Shown: positions 1-5,071 of the stretch, piece after piece
How the letters are laid out: each line of letters starts with the position of its first letter
Position numbering within the stretch: the first letter of the stretch is position 1
Assembly (NCBI GenBank): GCA_910576995.1
Contig: CAJTLC010000010.1
Span: forward strand, 1-9,317
From: an uncultured Ruminococcus sp.
GTDB taxonomy: Bacteria; Bacillota; Clostridia; Oscillospirales; Ruminococcaceae
Direction of reading: 5' to 3'
DNA length: 9,317 nt
Notes under the pieces: generated by a model
Databases searched by the model: none
What the model was told of the DNA's origin: nothing
What the model saw: the letters and a program-made list of their open reading frames with translations, nothing else
Position numbers and translations under genes: made by a program

Positions 1-65
1 TTTTAGTTTACTACTTTTTCTTTTTTCTGTCTACTTTTTTAGTATAGCACCAATAGCGAACATTA

Positions 66-74
66 TGGTATAAT
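66..74 (+). promoter_or_regulatory. Extended -10 promoter of the InsA-like ORF
   Basis: TATAAT lies at 69-74 and is preceded by TG plus one base (66-68), an extended -10. No good -35 is visible about 17 nt upstream, where the sequence is TAGCAC or AGCACC, which an extended -10 can tolerate. The start codon at 104 follows about 22 nt after the expected transcription start. A ribosome binding site AAGGAG (89-94) sits 9 nt before the ATG. This would be the internal promoter of the insertion-sequence remnant. Confidence 0.6.
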
Positions 75-103
75 AAAAGAAAAGCCATAAGGAGAAAGTA
101 GAA

Positions 104-382
104 ATGAGAAAAGCAAAAATAGAAGAAGGAAAAATATGCCCGAATTGCAAGAAACAAGAGAATCAAGTGAAGATAGGATATAATCGATCAGGCACACAGA
201 GGTGCAGATGTAAGGAGTGTGGAACAAGGTATACGATAAATCCTAAAAAGCACGAATATTCTGAAGAAACGAAAAAACTTGCAATAAAAATGTACTATTC
301 CGGAGTCAGCGGACGAGGAGTCGGAAAGGTTTTAGGCATGAACAAAGCAAATGTCTATAACTGGATAAAAAAAACTAAGTAA
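104..382 (+). CDS. IS1-family InsA-like DNA-binding protein (zinc ribbon plus HTH)
   Basis: This 92-residue protein resembles the N-terminal DNA-binding half of IS1-family transposases. A zinc-ribbon knuckle is visible: CPNC at 12-15 and CKEC at 36-39 (with an extra C34), within the typical RCRCKECGTRYT context. A helix-turn-helix follows at residues 52-90, ending VYNWIKK as in IS transposases that bind their own terminal repeats. The ATG at 104 is preceded by AAGGAG with 9-nt spacing. In E. coli IS1, InsA is joined to the catalytic InsB by a -1 frameshift on a run of A. Here an A8 run (367-374) is present, but the -1 frame stops at once (376-378) and no DDE region follows. By itself the protein cannot catalyse transposition; it may be a relic or could still bind related IS ends. 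Identification is by motif only. Confidence 0.7.
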   Translation: MRKAKIEEGKICPNCKKQENQVKIGYNRSGTQRCRCKECGTRYTINPKKHEYSEETKKLAIKMYYSGVSGRGVGKVLGMNKANVYNWIKKTK

Positions 383-399
383 CGATGTTGAAAACTTGC

Positions 400-544
400 C
401 GAGTGCATATGAAATCTCATGATCGTCTTCATTTCCGACAACAAATCCGTTTTCTTTCATTTTATTGCAGAACAGCTCAATGAACTGCTCTTTGCTAAGC
501 TGCTCAGGATTATGTATTTGTATTGATGTAAAAAAATTACCCAT
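400..544 (-). pseudogene. 5' fragment of an unknown gene, truncated by the IS remnant
   Basis: Reading left from ATG 544-542, the frame starts MGNFFTSIQIHNPEQLSKEQ and continues for about 46 plausible residues, with acidic EDDHEIS near the end. It then runs into the IS remnant, where the frame stays open to a stop at 332-334 but no longer reads as a protein. A good ribosome binding site GAGAGG lies 7 nt before the ATG, so this is a real translation start. The family is unknown to me; I have only a vague impression of small multi-copy Ruminococcus proteins with this N-terminus and assign no function. The start overlaps the stop of the preceding fragment by 8 nt, as expected in an operon. The missing C-terminal part was presumably lost with the IS insertion or a later deletion; the junction is only approximate. 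Confidence 0.5.
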
Positions 545-632
545 ATAATAACCTCTCTTGTACAAGTTTGTCATAAAGCCCGTCAAATGCTACGCTGTCG
601 CGAACATTTCCCGGATCTGCTGTTACATCCAT
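537..632 (-). pseudogene. 3' fragment of an unknown gene upstream of the truncated gene
   Basis: The minus-strand frame ending at TAA 537-539 reads from Met at 632-630 as MDVTADPGNVRDSVAFDGLY and then DKLVQERLLYG, 31 residues with coding-like composition. No ribosome binding site precedes this Met. The frame stays open further upstream, but there it crosses the terminator hairpins, so the true 5' part of the gene seems to be gone, with the break near 640-652. The stop lies 8 nt inside the next gene start (ATGGGTAA arrangement), typical of translationally coupled operon genes. This supports it being the tail of a real gene rather than a chance ORF. No family recognised. Confidence 0.4.
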
Positions 633-651
633 TATTATCCCATATTTATGC

Positions 652-680
652 AAAAAAGCCAAGCTCTCGCTTGACTTTTT
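652..680 (-). terminator. Intrinsic terminator of the TSCPD gene (possibly bidirectional)
   Basis: On the minus strand GTCAAGC, loop GAGA, GCTTGGC forms a 7-bp stem (675-669 with 664-658, one G-U pair) followed directly by six Ts (657-652). It lies about 40 nt after the stop of the TSCPD gene. On the plus strand the same stem is followed by five Ts (676-680), so it may also stop transcription from the left. Confidence 0.7.
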
Positions 681-690
681 CGACAGGCTG

Positions 691-718
691 AAGCTGCACA
701 AAATCGTGCGGCTTTTTT
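691..718 (+). terminator. Intrinsic terminator, plus strand
   Basis: AAGCTGCAC (691-699) pairs with GTGCGGCTT (706-714) as a 9-bp stem with one G-U pair and loop AAAATC, and a T run extends to 718. It would stop plus-strand transcription, such as read-through from the IS promoter, before it runs antisense through the TSCPD gene. On the minus strand no T run follows the stem, so it is not the TSCPD terminator. Confidence 0.65.
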
Positions 719-968
719 ATTTTGAATCATAAGCTTCGCGTATTGCGATGCAAAGCTGATCTGCACAAGATGTCGGACGCATACCGCAGGTATTTCCCTT
801 TAATTTAGCTTCTATCTCCTCAACTGTCATACCGTCAACAAGCTTTGATACAGCCTTAAGATTTCCGTTACAGCCGCCCAAAAACCTCACGTTTGTAATA
901 ACGTTTCCATCAATATCAAATGTGATCTCCTTGGAGCAAACCATTTTTGTTTTATATGTATAAGTCAT
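717..968 (-). CDS. TSCPD domain-containing small protein (TIGR03905-like)
   Basis: This 83-residue protein resembles the small stand-alone TSCPD-domain proteins (TIGR03905 type) common in Firmicutes. That domain is also found at the C-terminus of some vitamin B12-dependent ribonucleotide reductases. Visible signatures are VCSKEITFDIDGNVITNVRF near the start, GGCNGN at about 31-36, an NTCG motif, and TSCADQL near the C-terminus, which is the family TSCPD motif with Ala in place of Pro. Conserved cysteines may bind metal or nucleotide, but the stand-alone protein has no established function. I chose the ATG at 968-966, before TYTYKTKMVC, because AAGGG at 979-983 lies 10 nt upstream; a longer start at 1013 would add an unlike 15-residue N-terminus. 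No clear promoter is visible in 969-1043. The terminator hairpin at 658-675 closes the unit. No sign of decay. Confidence 0.85.
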   Translation of the reverse strand: MTYTYKTKMVCSKEITFDIDGNVITNVRFLGGCNGNLKAVSKLVDGMTVEEIEAKLKGNTCGMRPTSCADQLCIAIREAYDSK

Positions 969-1006
969 AATACTATTTCCCTTCGTTAAAAATAGTTTTA
1001 TAAATA

Positions 1007-1036
1007 CAGGCAATACCAGAATTATGGCATTGCCTG
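1007..1036 (-). terminator. Probable rpoC operon terminator hairpin, displaced
   Basis: CAGGCAAT (1007-1014) pairs perfectly with ATTGCCTG (1029-1036), with two further inner pairs (CC with GG) past an A-C mismatch. On the minus strand it is followed by an AT-rich but imperfect tract (TATTTATAAAAC, then TTTTT). On the plus strand CTTTATTTTAG follows, so it could act in either direction. It ends 39 nt before the TSCPD start codon, so a role as a 5' leader hairpin of that gene is also possible. Removing the element at 1044-1284 would place this hairpin immediately after rpoC, which is why I favour an rpoC terminator. Confidence 0.45.
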
Positions 1037-1088
1037 CTTTATTTTAGAATCTATACACATAGAAATTATGTGCGGTACTAAAGCATAA

Positions 1089-1122
1089 GCAGATGAGCAA
1101 AATCAAAGATTTTGTTATCTGC
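1089..1122. repeat. Hairpin in the left arm of the MITE-like element
   Basis: GCAGAT (1089-1094) pairs with ATCTGC (1117-1122), and CAAAATC (1098-1104) pairs with GATTTTG (1108-1114) around an AAA loop, separated by a small GAG/TT internal loop. This hairpin has no counterpart in the right arm. It makes the element asymmetric and suggests a branched, multi-stem fold. Confidence 0.6.
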
Positions 1123-1139
1123 GTAATTTTCGAGCATAA

Positions 1140-1239
1140 TTTTGCCGAGTGCAAGGTGAAAAATCGAAAGCATACTGGCGCGCCACGGGCGTTCCCTTCG
1201 GTCATATAGTGAGATTTTTCAACGCAGCAATCGGCAAAA
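1140..1239. repeat. Central long inverted repeat of the MITE-like element
   Basis: TTTTGCCGA (1140-1148) pairs with TCGGCAAAA (1231-1239), TGC (1150-1152) with GCA (1227-1229), and TGAAAAATC (1157-1165) with GATTTTTCA (1213-1221). The apex contains the 10-bp palindrome TGGCGCGCCA (1176-1185) in a GC-rich patch unlike the AT-rich arms. A competing perfect palindrome, TCGGCAAA-A-TTTGCCGA, sits at 1231-1247, so two mutually exclusive folds are possible. Confidence 0.65.
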
Positions 1240-1281
1240 TTTGCCGAAAAGATATGCGAAATTTCCTATGTGGATAGGTTC

Positions 1282-4200
1282 TTATATTATAGGATTCGGA
1301 GCGTTTACCGCAGAATGATCTGACGACTCGTTCTTAACGACCTTAACATGGCTGTAGCAATCCATACCCGTACCGGCAGGAATAAGCTTACCGATAATAA
1401 CGTTCTCCTTAAGTCCGAGAAGCTTATCACTCTTGCCTCTGATAGCGGCGTCGGTAAGAGCCTTTGTTGTCTCCTGGAACGACGCAGCAGACATAAAGCT
1501 GTCAGAATTTGACGAAGCCTTTGTAATACCCTGAAGCACAGGACTGTACTGTACAAGCTGAAGATCGTATTCGCCTGAGTCGATACGCGCCTGAAGTTCC
1601 GCATTAATAGCGTCGATCTCCTTGCAGTCAACAAGAGTTCCGGGAAGCAGATAGCTGCTACCTGTCTCTTCGACCTTGACCTTTCTCAGCATCTGACGTA
1701 CGATTACCTCGATATGCTTATCGTTGATATCAACACCCTGCAAACGATATACTTTCTGTACTTCGTTGATAATATAATTCTGTACTTCCTGCGTTCCGAG
1801 AATATTCAGAATATCGGCAGGATAGATATTACCCTCTGTAAGACGCGTTCCCTTGGGAATTTCCTGACCCTCCTGAACGCGTATCTTGAAGTTGTAGGGG
1901 ATCATGTAATTTTCAGTCTCCCCTGTCTCGTCATTGACAACAACGATATTTCTTGTGGTCTTTACTTCCTCAATGTGAATTTTTCCCGAAATTCTCGAAA
2001 GAATAGCCGCACCCTTCGGACGTCTGCTTTCGAAAAGTTCCTCAACACGTGGAAGACCCTGCGTGATATCTTCCGCATCGGCAGAAGCAACACCGCCCGT
2101 ATGGAACGTTCTCATGGTAAGCTGCGTACCGGGTTCGCCGATAGACTGAGCAGCAATTACGCCGACAGCTTCACCGACTGAAACAATATTGTTGAACGCA
2201 AGGTTTGCGCCATAACACTTCGCGCATACGCCTGTTTTAGCTTTACAATTGAGAACGGAACGTATCTTAATCGATTCAATGCCTGAATCTATGATCTTCT
2301 TCGCGTCTGCGTCATTAATAAGCTTGTTTCTCGAAACGATCAGTTCGCCCGATTCATCGCGGAAATCGTCAGCAAGGAAACGTCCTACGAGACGTTCTGC
2401 AAAAGGCTCGACAACTTCGTTGCCGTTCTTGATCTCGTAAACTTCGATGCCGTCGGTAGTTCCGCAGTCCTCCTCGCGGATGATAACATCCTGCGAAACG
2501 TCAACAAGACGACGAGTCAGATAACCGGAGTCCGCAGTACGGAGCGCCGTATCGGCAAGTCCTTTACGCGCGCCTCGCGAGGCAATGAAGTATTCCAGAA
2601 TGTTAAGACCTTCACGGTAATTCGCTCTGATCGGGATCTCGATAACCGTACCGGAAGTATTGGCGATAAGTCCGCGCATTCCGGCAAGCTGACGAATCTG
2701 GGAGATAGAACCACGAGCGCCCGAATCAGCCATCATCCAGATAGGATTATACTTGTCGAAGTTTGATTTCAGCGCGCTTGTAACCGCGTCAGTGGTATTA
2801 GTCCACAATTCGATAATGCGCTTTGTTTTCTCCTGAGAAGAGATATAGCCGTAGCTGTATTCTTCTGTGATCTCCTCAACTTCCTTATCAGCTGTCGCAA
2901 GAATATCTTTCTTCTGCGGAGGAATAGTAGCGTCGCATACCGCAACGGTAAGAGCCGCTCTTGTTGAGAATTTATAGCCGAGAGCCTTGATACGGTCAAG
3001 AACTTCGGATGTTGTAGTTGTGCCGTGAATCTTTATGCAGCGCTCGATAATATCGGAAAGCTGCTTCTTTCCAACGAGGAACGCAACTTCGAGATCGAAC
3101 TGCTTATCGGAATTTGTTCTGTCAACATAGCCAAGATTCTGGGGAATATTTTCATTGAAGATAAGGCGTCCGACAGTAGCGTCGATGATCTTCGAAACTT
3201 TCTTGTCGCCAAGATCCTTTGTGATCTTTACCTTGATATTTGCATGAAGCGATACGTCATGCTCATAATAAGCCATAAGAGCCTCGTTCACGTCGCGGAA
3301 CACCTTTCCCTCGCCGGGTTCGCCGGGCTTATCCATAGTGAGGTAGTAAGAACCGAGTACCATATCCTGCGAAGGAACGGCAACGGGCTTACCGTCGGAG
3401 GGCTTGAGCAGGTTATTTGCAGCGAGCATAAGGAAGCGCGCTTCAGCCTGCGCCTCTGCGGAAAGCGGAAGATGAACAGCCATCTGGTCTCCGTCGAAAT
3501 CGGCGTTAAACGCTGAACATACCAGCGGATGAAGCTTGATAGCTCTGCCCTCTACAAGTATAGGCTCAAACGCCTGAATACCGAGACGGTGAAGCGTGGG
3601 AGCGCGGTTGAGCATTACGGGGTGATCCTTGATAACGTCCTCAAGAGCGTCCCAAACTTTGTTATCGGCGCGGTCAATGAGTTTTCTTGCGGATTTTATA
3701 TTGGCGATAGCCTTTTTATCAACAAGTCTTTTCAGAACGAAAGGCTTGAACAGTTCAAGAGCCATTTCTTTAGGAAGACCGCACTGATACATTTTCAGTT
3801 CAGGTCCAACGACGATAACCGAACGTCCGGAATAGTCAACACGCTTACCGAGAAGGTTCTGACGGAAACGTCCCTGCTTACCTTTCAGCATATCGGAAAG
3901 TGATTTCAAAGCGCGGTTACTCGGACCTGTAACAGGCCTGCCGTGTCTGCCGTTATCGATAAGAGCGTCAACGGCTTCCTGAAGCATACGCTTTTCGTTT
4001 CTTACGATAATATCGGGAGCGTCAAGTTCTATCATTCTCTTGAGACGGTTGTTTCTGTTGATAACTCGTCTGTAGAGATCGTTAAGATCGGAAGTCGCAT
4101 ATCTGCCGCCGTCGAGCATGATCATCGGGCGGAGATCGGGCGGAATTACGGGAACTACGTCGAGTATCATCCATTCGGGCTTATTTCCGGAAAGACGGAA

Positions 4201-5001
4201 CGACTCGATGATCTGGAGTCTCTTTATAAGCTTGACTTTTTTCTGTCCTGCGGGAAGTCCTACCAGTTCATTTTTCAGATCGTCGGAGCAGAGTTCGAGA
4301 TTATTCTTCCACTCAACGTCCGTAAGTTCGGCAAAATGTCTGCATTCCTCGCATTCGCATTCCATAGGATTATTAAAACATACAGGTCTTTTTCCGCCGA
4401 GAGATATCTTGCCCATTTCAACAAGGCGGTTTTTCTGGAAATCGTATCTTGCCGGATCATACTCGTTAAGCAGCTTTTTGACAGCTTCCGCGCCCATTTC
4501 CGCTTTGAAGTCGTCTCCGTACTTTTCGAGATATGAAAGATATTCCTTTTCGGACAGGAGCTGCTTTTTAACAAGCTCCGTATTACCGGGGTCGGTAACT
4601 ATATACTTTGTGAAGTAAAGCACTTCTTCAAGACGCTTCTGCGAAACTTCAAGCACCTGACCGATACGCGACGGAGTACCTTTGAAGTACCATATATGAG
4701 ACACGGGAGCTGCAAGTTCGATATGACCCATTCTTTCACGGCGAACTCTTGCGCGCGTAACTTCAACGCCGCAGCGGTCGCATATCTTGCCCTTGTAACG
4801 GATCTTCTTGAACTTTCCGCAGTGACATTCCCAGTCTTTTGTCGGTCCGAATATTCTTTCGCAGAAAAGACCGTCTCTTTCAGGCTTCTGCGTTCTGTAA
4901 TTTATAGTTTCAGGTCTTTCTACCGAACCCGACGACCAGCTTCTGATCTGTTCGGGAGAAGCAAGACCAATTTTTATTGATTCAAAAGTATTAAATTCCA
5001 A
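1282..5001 (-). CDS. rpoC: DNA-directed RNA polymerase subunit beta'
   Basis: This 1239-residue beta' subunit of RNA polymerase holds the catalytic Mg and forms most of the clamp, bridge helix and trigger loop. In order: N-terminal zinc ribbon with C59, C61, C74 and C77 (CHCG...CDRC); the clamp and lid/rudder region; NADFDGD at 499-505 with the three catalytic aspartates D501, D503 and D505; the bridge helix around 757-805 (MADSGARGS...GMRGLIA); a second zinc site with C846, C919, C926 and C929; and a trigger loop containing MRTFHTGG at 963-970, without the large insertion of enterobacteria. Length is near the Firmicute norm. An extra cysteine-rich stretch lies at about 180-245 (C208, C215, C217, C220). 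The start is TTG at 5001-4999, chosen because AGGAGG lies 7 nt upstream and MEFNTFESIKIG matches the conserved N-terminus. The stop falls inside the terminal repeat of the adjacent element. It is co-transcribed with rpoB. Confidence 0.98.
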   Translation of the reverse strand: MEFNTFESIKIGLASPEQIRSWSSGSVERPETINYRTQKPERDGLFCERIFGPTKDWECHCGKFKKIRYKGKICDRCGVEVTRARVRRERMGHIELAAPVSHIWYFKGTPSRIGQVLEVSQKRLEEVLYFTKYIVTDPGNTELVKKQLLSEKEYLSYLEKYGDDFKAEMGAEAVKKLLNEYDPARYDFQKNRLVEMGKISLGGKRPVCFNNPMECECEECRHFAELTDVEWKNNLELCSDDLKNELVGLPAGQKKVKLIKRLQIIESFRLSGNKPEWMILDVVPVIPPDLRPMIMLDGGRYATSDLNDLYRRVINRNNRLKRMIELDAPDIIVRNEKRMLQEAVDALIDNGRHGRPVTGPSNRALKSLSDMLKGKQGRFRQNLLGKRVDYSGRSVIVVGPELKMYQCGLPKEMALELFKPFVLKRLVDKKAIANIKSARKLIDRADNKVWDALEDVIKDHPVMLNRAPTLHRLGIQAFEPILVEGRAIKLHPLVCSAFNADFDGDQMAVHLPLSAEAQAEARFLMLAANNLLKPSDGKPVAVPSQDMVLGSYYLTMDKPGEPGEGKVFRDVNEALMAYYEHDVSLHANIKVKITKDLGDKKVSKIIDATVGRLIFNENIPQNLGYVDRTNSDKQFDLEVAFLVGKKQLSDIIERCIKIHGTTTTSEVLDRIKALGYKFSTRAALTVAVCDATIPPQKKDILATADKEVEEITEEYSYGYISSQEKTKRIIELWTNTTDAVTSALKSNFDKYNPIWMMADSGARGSISQIRQLAGMRGLIANTSGTVIEIPIRANYREGLNILEYFIASRGARKGLADTALRTADSGYLTRRLVDVSQDVIIREEDCGTTDGIEVYEIKNGNEVVEPFAERLVGRFLADDFRDESGELIVSRNKLINDADAKKIIDSGIESIKIRSVLNCKAKTGVCAKCYGANLAFNNIVSVGEAVGVIAAQSIGEPGTQLTMRTFHTGGVASADAEDITQGLPRVEELFESRRPKGAAILSRISGKIHIEEVKTTRNIVVVNDETGETENYMIPYNFKIRVQEGQEIPKGTRLTEGNIYPADILNILGTQEVQNYIINEVQKVYRLQGVDINDKHIEVIVRQMLRKVKVEETGSSYLLPGTLVDCKEIDAINAELQARIDSGEYDLQLVQYSPVLQGITKASSNSDSFMSAASFQETTKALTDAAIRGKSDKLLGLKENVIIGKLIPAGTGMDCYSHVKVVKNESSDHSAVNAPNPII

Positions 5002-5008
5002 ACTGCTA

Positions 5009-5014
5009 CCTCCT
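5009..5014 (-). promoter_or_regulatory. Ribosome binding site fixing the rpoC TTG start
   Basis: AGGAGG on the minus strand lies 7 nt (TAGCAGT) before TTG 5001-4999. No in-frame ATG lies near, and the conserved protein N-terminus begins here, so the strong Shine-Dalgarno site settles the non-ATG start. Confidence 0.85.
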
Positions 5015-5030
5015 GCAATTTAATGCTTGT

Positions 5031-5056
5031 CTGCGGCTGCTAAAAAACAGCCGCTG
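5031..5056 (-). promoter_or_regulatory. Hairpin in the rpoB-rpoC intergenic region
   Basis: In the 70-nt gap, GCGGCTG (5033-5039) pairs perfectly with CAGCCGC (5048-5054). A C-G pair beyond a T-T mismatch extends the stem. The 8-nt loop reads TTTTTTAG in the transcript. The poly-U is in the loop and not after the stem, so this is not a standard terminator. It starts 16 nt past the rpoB stop and ends 16 nt before the rpoC ribosome binding site. It may set RNA processing, stability or translation coupling; the role is inferred. Confidence 0.6.
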
Positions 5057-5071
5057 TTATTATCGTGCAAA

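Larger units (their letters stand above)
1..405 (+). mobile_element. IS1-family insertion sequence remnant (3' truncated)
   Basis: This stretch contains a promoter, a ribosome binding site and an InsA-like ORF, but no DDE catalytic transposase region follows. After the ORF stop at 382 the sequence soon turns into a minus-strand gene fragment. The right boundary is uncertain. In the +1 frame, coding-like sequence from 375 reads LSNDVENLPSAYEIS to a TGA at 418-420, which may be the continuing transposase after a one-base slip in the A8 run (367-374). The junction is therefore probably somewhere in 383-415. Bases 1-65 are T-rich with two copies of CTACTTTTT (11-19 and 31-39). I could not identify a left terminal inverted repeat, and the element may begin before the window. 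Confidence 0.45.
1044..1284. mobile_element. MITE-like palindromic element at the rpoC 3' end
   Basis: The ends form imperfect terminal inverted repeats: 1044-1067 against the reverse complement of 1284-1260, about 21 of 25 aligned positions matching with one gap. The shared core is CTATnCACATAG, itself a 4-bp mini-hairpin. Both ends are directly flanked by TATT (1040-1043 and 1285-1288), a candidate 4-bp target duplication. The interior has no ORF and is built of nested inverted repeats: a hairpin at 1089-1122, a long stem joining 1140-1165 to 1213-1239, and a GC-rich apex. Its size, lack of coding capacity and terminal repeats fit a non-autonomous MITE or large REP-like repeat mobilised by another transposase. 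The right end includes the TAA stop of rpoC (1282-1284). The family is not recognised by name. The non-coding stretch 969-1281 is otherwise explained by this element and the hairpin at 1007-1036. Confidence 0.6.

Noticed and set aside
397..412. TTGCCGAGTGCA near the IS junction also occurs in the MITE-like element (1142-1153)
   Set aside because: A shared 12-mer is expected a few times by chance in a window of this size, and flanking bases diverge; not evidence for a second element copy.
1285..1291. TATAAT-like sequence on the minus strand at the rpoC end
   Set aside because: No acceptable -35 at 16-18 nt upstream, and it lies in the rpoC coding end beside the element; not called as a promoter.
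2249..2440. Small plus-strand ORFs throughout rpoC (for example 1714-2181, 3025-3516, 3943-4536)
   Set aside because: All are antisense to conserved rpoC sequence and none shows a start signal or family motif.
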